Assembly (NCBI GenBank): GCA_033297205.1
Contig: MU859092.1
Span: 1 to 64,000, forward strand
Direction of reading: 5' to 3'
Origin: Pseudoneurospora amorphoporcata
Lineage: Eukaryota; Ascomycota; Sordariomycetes; Sordariales; Sordariaceae
DNA: 64,000 bases
The translations under genes were made by a program, and so were the position numbers. Shown here one piece after another: positions 34,710-47,800 of this stretch (position 1 is its first letter; every line of letters starts with the position of its first letter). The notes under the pieces are model-generated. The model was not told the DNA's origin and did not search any database. It saw nothing but the letters and a program-made list of their open reading frames with translations.

Positions 34710-35024
34710 GTCAAGGAGGGAAGGGAAGCGAGAGATGAGTAATGAGTGAGATTTGGCGATGCCTGTTCAAGAGGAACTGGCTGAGACTGTGGGTGAAATG
34801 TACCTGGCTATTATGTATACTTATATGCAATGAAGGGGAACGAATTATGCGGCGTTCATATCATAACTTGTTCTTTTTTTGAAGTTGATGTTGGTAAGAC
34901 TAGAACACAAAAGAGCTTGTCAGTCGTTGAGGCTATCAGGCCTTTTCTAGTCTTCAGTCTGTAAGACGCCAAATGGATCGTACTACATGTGGATAACAAC
35001 ACAGTCACATTTCACAATCAGTAA
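34710..35024. other. Spacer between ACP synthase and tRNA-Val
   Basis: 3' flank of the ACP synthase gene and 5' flank of the tRNA. Nothing else is seen. Confidence 0.6.
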
Positions 35025-35097
35025 GCTCGAATAGTGTAGTGGTTATCACGTTCGCCTCACACGCGAAAGGTCCCCGGTTCGAAACCGGGTTTGAGCA
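35025..35097 (+). tRNA. tRNA-Val(CAC)
   Basis: 73 nt, no intron. The acceptor GCTCGAA pairs with TTTGAGC with one G-U, and the discriminator is A. The D arm reads GTGT..ATCAC. The anticodon stem TTCGC/GCGAA encloses CTCACAC with anticodon CAC at 35058-35060. The T arm is CCCGG-TTCGAAA-CCGGG. A T5 run at 35101 fits Pol III termination. Confidence 0.97.
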
Positions 35098-35198
35098 TTG
35101 CTTTTTGCCTTTTTTACTACCTTTGTGACGGAGGAGTCATCGACCTTGCCTTCATCATTCTTTTGTCTGCTTGTCGGACGGGGTCTAATATGGCGTTG

Positions 35199-35251
<53 letters not shown>

Positions 35252-35259
35252 TTTTTTTT

Positions 35260-35297
<38 letters not shown>

Positions 35298-35311
35298 GGG
35301 GTTTTTTTTGG

Positions 35312-35353
<42 letters not shown>

Positions 35354-35865
35354 CAGCTTTTCTTTCTCATTGAACAAGTGTTATCCGTTCGTTGGTGTTG
35401 ATCAAGCATTACCTATCCCCGGCAAATACCAGTATGATTATCGAAGCTTTTTTTCTTAACCCGTCCTTACCACATATCCTTAGCTGCACTAAACCTAGGT
35501 GGCCGGCCCTATAGCAGGAAGTTACGAAGTGGAAACGAGCAGCTGTGATAGAAGAGATGATTGTGTGCAATAATTTACGATCTAGCATTCGTAACCACAT
35601 TCAAGAACAGCATGTCAACTCGTCATGACACAGCATTAGTCTAGGGACTACACATCATCGAGAATGGCCTTCAATCTAAACGCCTTTTAATACAAACACA
35701 ATTTCTACTAATGAATAACAACACGACCCTGACGCCTGATACCATATAAAAATCCCATGCCAACACCCACACTCGGCTTTCATCCCCTTCTAATAACCCA
35801 CCATCATCATCTCTTCACCCTTCTCTCTCACCAAGCTCTTATCCCAACACACATCCTCATCTCCT
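35098..35865. other. Intergenic containing a very long T tract
   Basis: This lies between the tRNA-Val and the convergent 3' end of ro-1. Apart from the T tract at 35200-35353 no feature is recognised. The 3' end of the ro-1 transcript should fall here. Confidence 0.6.
35200..35353 (+). repeat. 154-nt nearly pure T tract
   Basis: T runs of 50, 9, 36, 8 and 40 bases are interrupted only by one A, one G, a G5 and a G4. It reads as poly-A on the minus strand. It lies about 100 bases downstream of tRNA-Val and 510 bases beyond the ro-1 stop codon. Confidence 0.95.
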
Positions 35866-38800
35866 TCAAGCAGCCTCACTCGCCTCCGCCATAATCGCCT
35901 CCCCCTCATCCAGCAAATCCGTCACCTTCTTCAAGTTCCCAATCAAACTCTTACCCAGTCCCACCAGCAACAACTTCTCCGCATTCGCCGGCAAGCCAAG
36001 GTACGTAGGCGGCTCGCGCTCCGGTAGCTTCTGGATCCAGCTCATGAACTCCTGCAGGGACGTGCCGCTGGGGACCACCAGGTCGCCTCCTCCGGCCGCG
36101 GCATCCTTCTGTTCATCCGAATCATAGGTGACTTCGACGAGCTTGTGGCCGATATCGAAGGCGGACGGCGTGAGGAAGGTGTGGACGAGCTGGCTGAGCA
36201 TCTTGAAGTCGTGCTCGTCGTCGATCTTGCCGCCGTAAGTCTCGACGACCAGGTAGCGGATCATCTCCCAGGGGATGTTGGAGGGGGCGATGTTGGTGCG
36301 GCCGTGGGCGGCCGTGTCGATCCAGGTGTCGATTACGTGGGCGGAGCATTCGTACTGTTTTTAGTTTGTTAGCATCCGTATCTCTTTGTGTTAGTGAGCA
36401 TGAAATGTGAACTTACATCAGCATCGTTGAACTCCCAGAAACCCTTCCAGCCCAAATTGGGCGCATACCGCAACCTTTCCTGGACAACGGCGTGCAAGAA
36501 AGACAAGAGCAGGTACAACCTTGTCCTCTCGACGGGACTCTTGAGCGACCTGGTCGAGATACTCGACATGGAATCCTTCATGTTCGCCCTGACACCCGCG
36601 GGCTGCTCGTACATGAGCACTCTCGAGGCACGGAGCAAGTTGACGGGGATCTTGGGACTCGACTCCATCGACAAGAAGAGTCTGAACTCGGGGTTGGGGT
36701 TGAGCGTCTCCATCTTCTTCTCCACGCCCTGCAGCCAGCCGGGGGCGAGATGGACGTTCTTGATGAGAACCCACGATCCAGTCTGAGCGGCGTTGGCGAT
36801 GGCCTTGTCGGCACTACCTTCAGCTTCAGCCGAACCCATGGCGATGTTTATGCAGCGGACGCCCATGCGCTCGACGAGACCATCGACCTTGTAAGAGGCA
36901 TCGAAGCCAGGGGACGAAACAAGCGCAATGGGCCGGATGGCCGAGACTTGGTCGACGGTTTGCTTGAGGTCCTCGACAATGTCAAACAGCTCTGCGCCGA
37001 AGACAAGAGTGACGAAGCGCTCCGCCGCGGGGACGAAACGATCGAGGCGGAAGAGCTTGACAAGCAGAAGCGACATAAGCGCGCGATCGTTCGGCTCGGT
37101 TTCGTCGGTCCAGATCTTGGGAATAAAGTCCTCAGCCAGCTCCTCGGTGAAGAACTTCTCCCAATCCGCTTCGGGAACCGTGTCGATCTTGTCCTTGAGA
37201 GCGGGAGTCTTCTTCGCCCGCGCAAATGCTTCGTCACGAGTGTTCTGATCAATCGAGACATCCTTACCCTCGATACGCTCATCAAGAATGACATCCAACA
37301 GACCCTTATCCATCTTGTAGGGCGAAGCCTGGGCAAGAAGCATGGCAAGAGTAATGCGATCCTTCTGCAAGAGACCCAGCGCGGTGCGCTTGAATGTGGC
37401 CACAAAGAGATCCTTGACAATAATATCCCTCCTGGCATTGTGGTTGGTCTCGTTTGCCAGATGGGGGTTGCCGCGGAGGACCGAGTGGAAGATATCGAGG
37501 AAGTACTGCAGCGAGAAGCGGTAGAAGTGGTTGAGATAGTGCAGCTGTTCGAGCACGGCGAAGACGGCACTGCAAGACCTGGCAATGATGTTGTACTGCA
37601 ACGTGATCTGCTCCACCTCGGCCATGACGCCCTCGGTGTTGCTCATCTTGGCTGAAATCTCCGCAGCCTCCGTCTTGAGGGTCTCGAGTGTCTCGATAAC
37701 ATGGTCGTCATCAAGGATGTTGCCGCGCGACTCGTTGAGCGCCTGGAGCAGCTTCTTCTCAAGCTGGCGGAGATGGACCTTGAACTCGCCCTGCAGCTTG
37801 ATGAGGTTGGACCGCCTCTCGTCCACGTCGGGTCTCTCAGACTTGAGGACCTCGTTGAGCGACTGCGTCTGCAAACTGCTCTGCGTGACCGTGAAGTTGA
37901 CAAAGGTCGTCCTACTGCAGATATCTGGCGCGAACGTAGCGGAAGGGTCTCTGGTAGAAAGGTAAAGCTTGAATGCAGGCGAGAAATCAATCTGCTGCTT
38001 GCCAAGTTGGATGAGGACACGGCCACCGGTCTTCTGGTACTCCTTGTTGAGCACGTGGTTGAGTACAGGATCGAGGTGCTCAGCATCCTGAATGAGTATA
38101 GGGTTACCGAAACGAAGGGAACTCTCAAGAACCTTGGTAAACGAATCGTCCAAGAAGCTCGTGACGGTAAGCTTGCGATCCTTAGATTCCCTATTAAGGA
38201 ACTCGGTAACGCGACCCGAAGGATCGATGATGAGCGGGTACCGGTTGAATCTCTTGAGGATGATCGCATTCTCCGTGCACAAGTCATCCACAGGCAGCGT
38301 GTTCTCCTGCCAGCCGAGCCTCTCATCCGCAGTCGAGAGATATTCCGTTATCGGGTTGTGTTGCTTGAACTGGACACCCGACAAGTGCAGCTGGTGAAGC
38401 CAGTCTTCCATCATCGACTTGCGGAAGGTCTGGTCGTACAGACCGCTGTAAGCCAAGAAAGCCGCCGCCACAAGGACGTCGCCGACAAGCGTGCTGATCT
38501 GTGTCTCGAAAGACCTACTGCCCTCCTCCCAACGGGTTCTCTCACTCGACAGGCTGTCAAGAAGCTTAACACTCCTGTCGACCTTGAACTGCACCCTCGA
38601 CATTTCCGCCTTGATGGCTTGCGTTTCGCTGATGAGCGCCGCGTACTCGGTCTTGTACCGCGCAATACTGCTCTCAAGGGTGGAGATGGTCTGCTCAACA
38701 GCCTTGGCCTCGGCCTTGGTCTGGAGAGCCTGTTCCTCAAGCAACATGACTTCCTCCCTGAGGGGACCAACACGGTCCAGAATCTCAGCATAATTAACCT

Positions 38801-41800
38801 GCGCCTCAACCCACTGCACAAGGGGACCGCAGGCCTTGGACGCGCGATTGACCTTCTCAAAGGTAAACTCCGGATTAGCCAAGAACTCGTTGCGCATCTT
38901 GACCCTGAGACTCTTGGTCATCTGCTTCTCGTTGTTGAAGTTGACAATGCTAGCAATGAAGTCATCTCTGCGAACAATGCCCTGAATAGTCTTCCAGTCG
39001 TTCGCCTTGTGGCCAATGAGCGTGCAAACCGACTCAAGGGCAAGCTTAACACCAGAGGGAGGCGTAGGCATAGACCTGACTTCCGTGAGATGCTGCCTCT
39101 TGATGCTGCTGACGGAAGCCTTGGCCTCCTCGACAGCCGGCTCTGCCCTGGCGAGATCCTCAAGCACGACCTTCTTGCGAGATGCAACCTCGGCTTCCTG
39201 CTTCTCAAGCGCAGCCTGGATCTCGAGAGAGATGTTCTTCCTTTGCTCGGCCTCACGTTGATCAGCCACCATGCGCTGCAGCTTCTCGTTGGCTTCGGCA
39301 TCCTTCTGCTCCAGCTGAGCCTTCTTCTCCGACAGAGTGACCCTAAGGTCACGGACTTTGTCGACTGTGTCGCGCAACTTCTCCAAACCAACGTTGAGAT
39401 GGCGTTGCTGCTCCTCAAGATCCTCCCGCTTTTCGTTGTATAGCTTAACGTATTGGGCAACGAAGTCGAGGAAGTGGCGGGGAGTGAGGAAAGTGATCTT
39501 GCCCTGCTGCTTGAGCAGTTTGGCGTTGAAGCGCTGCAGCGAGTAGTGTATGTAGACCATGGCGTTGACAACCGCCTCTCTATGCGACGGCGGCAAGTTG
39601 AGACCTCTGTAGGCAACGGGAATGGTATCCGGCGCGGCCCAGTTCGGCCGATCCAGATCCACAGAATGAGTAAGCTCGTGAGCGACCTGGAACAGTGCCT
39701 GATCGGACCAGTCTCCAAACCAGTTGAGCACGCAACGATTGAAGAGCGCAGGCGACGTGGCAGCCTTGGATGACAGGCCATCTTCACCGGGTGGGTTCAT
39801 GGTGAACACCACGTGAAGATTCTTGACGATCTGGCCAGTGAACCACTTGTACAGCTCTTCCTGTGAATCAAGCAGCAAGCCCTGGCGCTGCGCGCCTTCC
39901 TTGCAAGCCGTCATGAGCGCCGCGAGATCGTCGCCCTCGAACAGACCCGGCACTTCCGCGTTGGCGAGAAGGGTATTCATCCTTTCGAGGAAACCGGAAT
40001 CCAGCACGTTGGATTCATCCATAATGAAGCAGATCTTCTCTCCCTTGCAACCACACCTTCTCAACACCTCCCTCAAATCCTCATCAAAGTCCTCGGCCGA
40101 GTACTTGCCATGCACCTTGATCTGGAACACCTTCAAACCGTTCATCCAAGCGACAAACCTTGACAACGTCGTCTTCCCAGAACCACTGACACCGATGAGA
40201 ATCAAATGACCCTGAGGCTGTCTAAACACACGATCAATGCGCAAGACATGCTCCAGGACATCGTTGAACAGAATGAGGGGCACATCGACCTCTTCCTCGC
40301 AGAAAGTCTTGAGTCTGGCCTTGACGAAATCGCGCAGTTGCTCGCGATCAACCGGCACGTAGTTCTTGGACAGCCAGTTGGAGAAAAGGATAGGTCCGCC
40401 AAGCGCCTTCTGCTCGTCGATAGTAGGGAAGTACTCCATGGCGATCCTGCGCACCGCATCATCGGTCCACTTGCGCTCTTCCTCGTCAACCAATCTGTCT
40501 TGGAACAGACGCAGCGCTTCGTGCGCCCAGATACGGATGAGGCCCTCGACGGACAACGTCTCGAGCGGCCTGATAGCTTCGTACACACCACGAACCCACC
40601 TCGTTAACTCACGAGGACTGTAGACATAGTGTGGTTGAATCTTGGGCGTGAACCGTTCTTGCGACTCGAGATAGAAGCGCACCATAGCTTGGGTAAGCGC
40701 CTCGGCGTATCCACGCAGCGAGGGAATGACCTTGAGGACCGCCGCGTTGAAGCTGCCATAAATCTGCATGAGCGACAGCTCGCCGGGGTAATCAACCATG
40801 ATGAGAGGCGCGTGTCTGAGGAATCTTGCGCCCATGGGCGTACGACCAGCATCGGTAGGAGGGTTGCAAGCACCGACAAACTGGATTCTATCAAGAGTGA
40901 CCCACGCCTTGTCCGATGTCCTCCAGAAACCATTGTGCTCAACCAGTTGGCGGAGGAAGGAAATGGCGCGCTGAGTGCCGTACTTGTCGGGAGCAGGCAA
41001 GTTGATTTCATCACAGAAGATGACAAGCCAGCGTCCAATCTGGGTAGGTGAGAGCATGACTCCATTCAAGGTCTTCTTGTACTCGCAATACTGCTCGAAA
41101 GTCTTGATGAGCAGGTCCGGTGTGGTAGCGCTCGAGAAGTTGAGGCCAACGACCTCCATGTTGGGCAACTTCCTCAGAGCGCTAAACAGCGTCATCGTCT
41201 TACCGGAACCAGGAGGACCGCAAAGGAGCAGCGGCTTATGCTCAGCCAGCCACGAGTACAAGACATCCTCGTGACGGATGGTGTCGAGCGTGGGGATGAC
41301 GACATCAGTCTGAGTTACCGAATGGGTATTAACCTCTATAGTAGGAACATGCTGCTGCCAAGTCTGCCACTCGCCCTGAGGCATTGTGACGGTAAAGTCA
41401 ATCAACGAGCTCGTGCCATCAAGCGGCGGTGACCCGAAGCTAGCCAATCCAGCAACCTTGTCGCCGAATGCCTTGCGATCCTTGAGAGGGCAATCACCAG
41501 TGAGCGCCCACACCAAGGCAAGAAGCACCTTCTTGGAGATATAGCCCTCTGTCTGCTCTGGATCCATAGGGAAATCAACATGAGCGGAATTGTACTCGAT
41601 GATATCTCTGACAGCCTTGTTCAGGAGCGAAAACATGGTACTGAGAACTCTTGCGACGGTGAACTCCATGATGTGCTCGTAGTTCTCAGCCTCCTTGAGG
41701 ACTTCATTGATCAGGTTGTCTCTCGTCAAGAATTCTTGGAGCAGATCAGCAGCTTGGCTCTGGACAGCCAGTGCCTTAGCAGAGCTCTGGCCGGTCGCGA

Positions 41801-44800
41801 CCGCATCCTCGTCGAGGTCTTCGAAGGCAACGGTCCGCAGGGTCTCAATATAGTTGGCAACCATCATATCGGGAGTGACGGTGTCCTCGCTGAACCACAC
41901 CATACCGCATCGAGAAACAGTAGCGAGGGTGGCATACTTGAGAGTCTCGACCTCAAACATGATCCGCACGTTGGGCGGGAGGTTGAGACGCTCACCGTTG
42001 GGCAAGGTGAGAAGTTTGTTGTCGTCGAGAACAGAGTTCAGGTTTTCAACCCATTCGGGGTCGACATCACCGTCGAAGACGATCCAGTGGCGCTTGGCGT
42101 CCTCACCACGGAGATTATCGACGATCTTGCGGAGGATGCTGGTGAACAGACCATCGGTCCACTCTCTGGTGGTAGAATCAAGGTTACCATAGAGAGCTTC
42201 CTTGGACATGACCTTGCTGTCAATGACATGAGAGACGCCCTCGACGTTCTCCGTTTGCTGTAGGGCATCGAGCAACAACCGCCATGCGGCCGACTTGCCG
42301 GAGCCAGAGTTACCCACCATCATGACACCATGGTGAATCTTTTGGATCTGGTAGAGCTGCAGGACCTTGGTCATCCAGATGTCGTTGACCACCAGCTGCC
42401 TCTCCGCCGCCAAACGCCTGATGGCCTCTTGCAGCTTCTCAAGACTGGCAGGAACATACTTCACACCAGGGAAGCAGACACTTTCAATCTCCATCATGAT
42501 CTCCACATCAGACTTGATCAACTTCGGGGCGATCGTCTCCCTGATACTTTGCACGATAATCTCAGGCTCGACAACATCTTCGGGGCCAAGCGACTCAGCA
42601 CTGCCGGTCTCCAGCAATCTAGCGCGCTTCAGGCCACCGGAACTAACCAGCACACTCTTCAGGGCTCTGAGACCAAAGTCGTAATGCGCCTGCTTGGACA
42701 GTTTCTGAGAGCACTGGTCGAAGAACGGCACAGTATGCTTACTCAAGGCCTTTGCTTGGTTGAAACCCTGAGAGTACAGCATGACCTCGGCAATGAGCTC
42801 CTTGTCGGGCTTCGACATGGCCACGCTCCTGAACAGCTTCTTCAAGTTATCGGGCAGGTTGGAGCGGCCGGCATAACCAGGGTTCATGGTGATGAAAATA
42901 CCGGCGTTGGCGTTGACGTGGATTTGTCTGCCGTCGAGCTCGATCTGTGCCTTCTCATCTTCGGCGCCCATCTTCAGGCCGAGCTGGATATCCTGGATCT
43001 GCTGCGAGACAGCCGAGAGAATTTTCTCCTCAAGACGGTTGAACTCGTCGAAACAGCCCCAAGCACCGACCTGGCAGATACCGAGGAAGATACGGCCCAT
43101 GGCTTGGTTGTCAAAGGTGTCGTCACAGCAGAAGACCAGCGTGAAGCGACCGAGTTGGAGACCGAGCGCCTTGACGGACTCCGTCTTACCTGTACCAGCA
43201 GGGCCATATGGCGAACCACCCAACCGCTGGCACAGAGCCTGGGTGAGAGTAAGGAAGCACCTATCTGTAAGCGGCGTGCGAACAAGTCTATCAGGAACAC
43301 CGAGATATTCGAAGCCATAGTTGAGCTTGGCATTGGCCATCTTGATGTGCAGGCGCTCGAGGAAGTCCCCTTCTGGATTGTAAACATAGCGCATCTGCAG
43401 AAGCCACATGTAGTGTGTGTTGGAGTTGGCGTTGAGCTTGTTGAGCTTCTCAATCACATCGCGCTGGTGGACGCATTCAGTGATAAGCTGCTCGCACTTC
43501 TTGCGGAGCAGGACTTCAAGATCGCCGAGAACAGTATCAGCAAGCATCCGGAGGACCTGAACCTCGCGATCGAACAGCAGCTGGAGATCCTTGCCGCCAT
43601 CAGCGAGTGCCTGGTCCACCATGGTGGTCCAAACAACCTGCGTAGCGAGCACGACGATCTGACTGGGGTAAGTGTTCATGAACCTGATCAGTGCGTCGCG
43701 ATCAACATTTTCGCTTGAGAAAATGGGTGTAAACTCATCCACCGCCTCAGCGAGCAGTTCCGCGAGCGTGGCCTTCATACCACTCTCAAGAAGGGCGAGC
43801 CAGTCGTTGATCCTGGGGGTCTTGACGAGATTGATCTCCTTCTTGAGTCTGACCGTCTCACCTTCTTTGCTGGTAAAACCAGAGATGACTCCCTCCTCAT
43901 CCATGACAAGACCGTTAAGGCCAGCGAACATCTTCTTGAAGTGCTTGGCAATGCGCATAGTGTCGTTGCTGTTACCAATCATCTCCAGCAAATCTTCGTC
44001 ACCAACGAAGTAGAATCGTGGGAATGACACACGCTCCTTCTCGAGATACTCACCAAGCGCCTTCTGGATCTTGTTGAGCAGCTCAGCAAGGCGCTCAAGT
44101 GACTTCTGGACATTGGGGATGTTCAGCACATCCAAGACATTCGGCTGCTTGTAAACCTTCTTCATGACCGCCAAGAATTCGCTGTTAATGTTCTGGAAGC
44201 GAGAGGACTCAATGGGCAGCAAATGTTTGATATCCGCGTTACCGTGGAAGACACCTTCAAGATAAACCCACTGGCGCTGGACGTCGATCCAGATATCGAA
44301 CAAGACGTGCACGCGGTTGAGTTTCTCTTCCCAAGAGGACGCCTCCTCTTCGAACTCCTTGTAGTAGGGCGAGTGCTTCATGGCCTGGAGCGAGTTGAGG
44401 TTCTCACTGCACTTAGCGAAGAGGTCGTCCCAGCCACGGATAAGGCGGCACTTCTGCTGGTACTGCACAAGCTCAAGACCGTAACTCGTCCACGTCTCGC
44501 GGACCTGCTTGAGGAACTCCTCGAGAGCCATTTCACCCTGAGCCTGGATGATGATATCCTTGACAATTACCTCAGTAGCGACGAGGTTCAAGTCCCAAAC
44601 GTCCCCGAGGGTCATCGAGACGGGCGAGTAGCGTTTACCTGGCTTTATCTGCTTGTAAATCTTGGTCCAATGCCTGTCACGGACAGCCTCTGACTTGAGC
44701 TCGCCCAGAATAGGATTAACCTTCATCAGTTGCCTCAGCACGTTCTGAATATGTTCGAAGGCGGCATATTGTCTCATTCTGCTGGGCATCTCCTTGGTCA

Positions 44801-47800
44801 TCTTGATGAGATTATCGATCGACGCACGGATCTTTCTGGGCTGAACACTGTTCCAAAGCGTCTCACGAAGCTCGTTGAGGTTCTTCCAGATGGTGGACAG
44901 GGACGCCCAAACGGACTTGAAGTCCTGAACTTCTTCGAGGATGACACCAAGCGAAGTGTCAGGAGTAGGCGCCAAATCGAGCGCCTCCTTGGCCTTGGCA
45001 ACCATGGCCGACTCCTCCTGCAACTTGGTGATGCGCTGTTCGAAATGAGTGAGGGTAGCAGAGGCGACATCCGGTGCAATGGTGCCGGACACGGGCTTCT
45101 CCTCGTTCCACTGGTGGGCGATTTCGGTAATCTTGTCGTTGACCACCTTATCCTCAGCAGTAATCTTGGCGCGAAGGGCATCCGACTGGTCGGTAACAAT
45201 CTTGCTCTTGCGGGCAAGCAATTCATTGAGCATATCCCACATGCCGTCCACCTGCTCGGCATGCAACCAGTCGTTCTGGAAATGGTATCGCTGGCGGACA
45301 AGGGTCGATTCACCTTGCCTAAAAGTTTCAATCTCGGGAGCCCACAGCTTAACCTGTCTGGTGCAGCTCTGGACAATCGTGATGAACCGTACAGCTTCGG
45401 CCGTGGAGTTGGCCGTCATCGCCTGGCCCTCGAGGTCCTTGCGAGCCTTCTCAAGCTCCGCATACACTTCGCGCATACGGTTTCCGAGGCGGCTGGCAAA
45501 CTTGATAAGAATATCCTGCTGCCACTGGTCGTACTTGGCATTGACCTTGGTCTGGACCTGATCATAGTCGATGGTGATGTGGCCAAACGAACGGCTGACC
45601 TCAGTGGTGTCAAAGGTCTGTCTGGTCTTGCGAATCTCCTGAAGAAGCTGGAGCCATCTTGACAGCTGATCACCAAGAACATCGTAGACATGCTCGGATT
45701 GGAGATCCCAAAGCGACTGGAACTGCAACCACTTGTCGACATAGGCGCCAATCTCGCGGATCTTCTTCTCCACTGAAGTCTGCACCCTGAGAAGCTCCTC
45801 GGTGCAATCGCCGGGAAGATCATTGAAGCGCGGCTCGTCAACCACTTCCGTGCTAAGACTCATGGTGTACCTGGTCGCCTTAATCTTCTTGAGGTTGCAG
45901 ATAACCCCAATCCAGTCCTGCAATTGGGCAAACCAGCTGGCTCTTGCGTATTCAAGAGGCGGGTCGAGATAGATGACTTGGTTCCGCATGGTGATTTCGT
46001 GCACCAGGTTCTTGACAACCGGCCCATCCGACTTCACAGCATCAGGAGAGGCGATTTCCAGAAGCCTCTTGCGCTCGCTCGGACGCTCAACGTTCTCGTC
46101 TTCGAAAGCTTGGATCCAGGCCTGGATTGCGACCTGCAACCGAGTATACAGGACAGCCTTGATTTCCCTGTTCGTACGCTCTACCCAGTAACCAAGGTTG
46201 ACATACTGCTCCAAGTTCAGCTGGTCAACTGCATGCTGGATGGTTTCGAGACGTGATTGGAAGGCCGATGCCTCGTAAGGACATGTCTTGAGCTCGTTGA
46301 GTGCCTTCTGTACCGTGACATAGATGTTGGCAAGAAGGAGAGTCTTGGACTGCAATAACGAAACCGAAGCAGCGAACTCGCGAATGAACATGACATGCTT
46401 CGTCTCGCTGACCTTGGAGCCTGTCTGGCCCAGTGGGGTGTTGGGATTGAAGGTTGGCTTGAAGTGCACTTCATAGGTATTGACGAAGGTCTCCCACCGA
46501 AGCGGTATGCCCTTGGAAATCAGCGTATACACGTCGTTGCGGTGGCCGCTCAGCAGCACAGCAACCTCGGACATGTCAGAAATCTGACGATTTGTCTGGG
46601 CAAATGTCCTGACACTTTCCATCAAACTGACAGCAAACGGATAAACACGCTTGGCCTCTTTAGCCACGTTGTTTACCGAATGGGGGACAGGATAGTTAAG
46701 CCAAAGCAGGTTTCGGGTTTCCTTGAACAGCGCGATGACCTGCGCGTCGAAGTTCACGGCCAACTCGAGGATGTTTCCAGCAGAGCGGATCCTGTTGATG
46801 GTAAACAGCAAGCCAGAGATGGATATCTGCTTCCTCTGGACGTCATGCAGCCAAGCCTCAAAGATGGGCCTGGTATCCAGCTTCTTCCTGAACAGGTCAC
46901 TCTCATTCTGAAGCTTTTGGCCCTCGGTATGAAGAGCCCAGTCTGAGCCAAGGACTTGCTCCACCTTCTTCATATACTGATCAAGTTGCCGCTCGATCTG
47001 TCTGGCCCATATTATAGCACCTGACACCGGCGGCAGATCGTGAAGCTGAGCCATAGCATGGGCCTCCGAGTGGCCATATTGCTGCTTGAAACGCTCGTGC
47101 AGGGAGCTAATGGCCTGTTTTACGTTGTCGATAAGCTGTGTCTGGTACTCGGCAATGGCACCACGAATCTTGGGGCGCACGAATAGAGCGTTGAACTTGG
47201 AGAAGACGCGAAACATCTCGTTGGCGTTCTTGGCCGTGGCCAGACGATCACGAAGGCGGGCAATGATGGAGTTCTCCACACGAGCAGTGCGCTCATTGTA
47301 GATATTCTCTGCGCGTACCCATTTTTCGGTGCCTTCGCGGGAGCAATCAAGCAAATCAACATCCTTCAAAGCCTCCCAAGCCTGCTTAACCTCATCAACC
47401 GCATCCACATCGCCAATTTCTTCGACGACGGCGACGCCATTAGCGCTGGACGCCGTAACAATGCCGTTAATAGTTGCCTTGGGGCCTAGCACATTGATGA
47501 TTGTCTTTTGGAGTTGCTCGTGGTTATCACGGAAGTTGTGAACGTAGTCCAAGCGAGACTGCAGCTCGGCGTGACGTGGGTTAATCTTAATAGGAATGAA
47601 CTTTTCGTTACGCCGGCGTGTTACTTCACGAGCAACATTGGTGAACTCTTTGATGCTTTCGTCCCAAGCGCGGAAGATGCTACCTGCCTGCTTCATGACA
47701 CCTTTGAACTCTTCATAATCGAGTTTGACCAGCTCCGTTCCAGGGAGCAGTCGGTGTAGGACCTCATCCAAGTCACCAGAAATGGCTTCGACCAACGGGA

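Noticed and set aside
35091..35459. Poly-Phe/poly-Lys open frames
   Set aside because: Products of the T tract, not genes.
36492..45662. Long plus-strand open frames (about 310, 387, 462 and 580 codons) antisense to ro-1
   Set aside because: They are mirror frames of a highly biased, intron-free coding exon and have no start context, motifs or independent codon bias. They are best explained as shadows of dynein codons.
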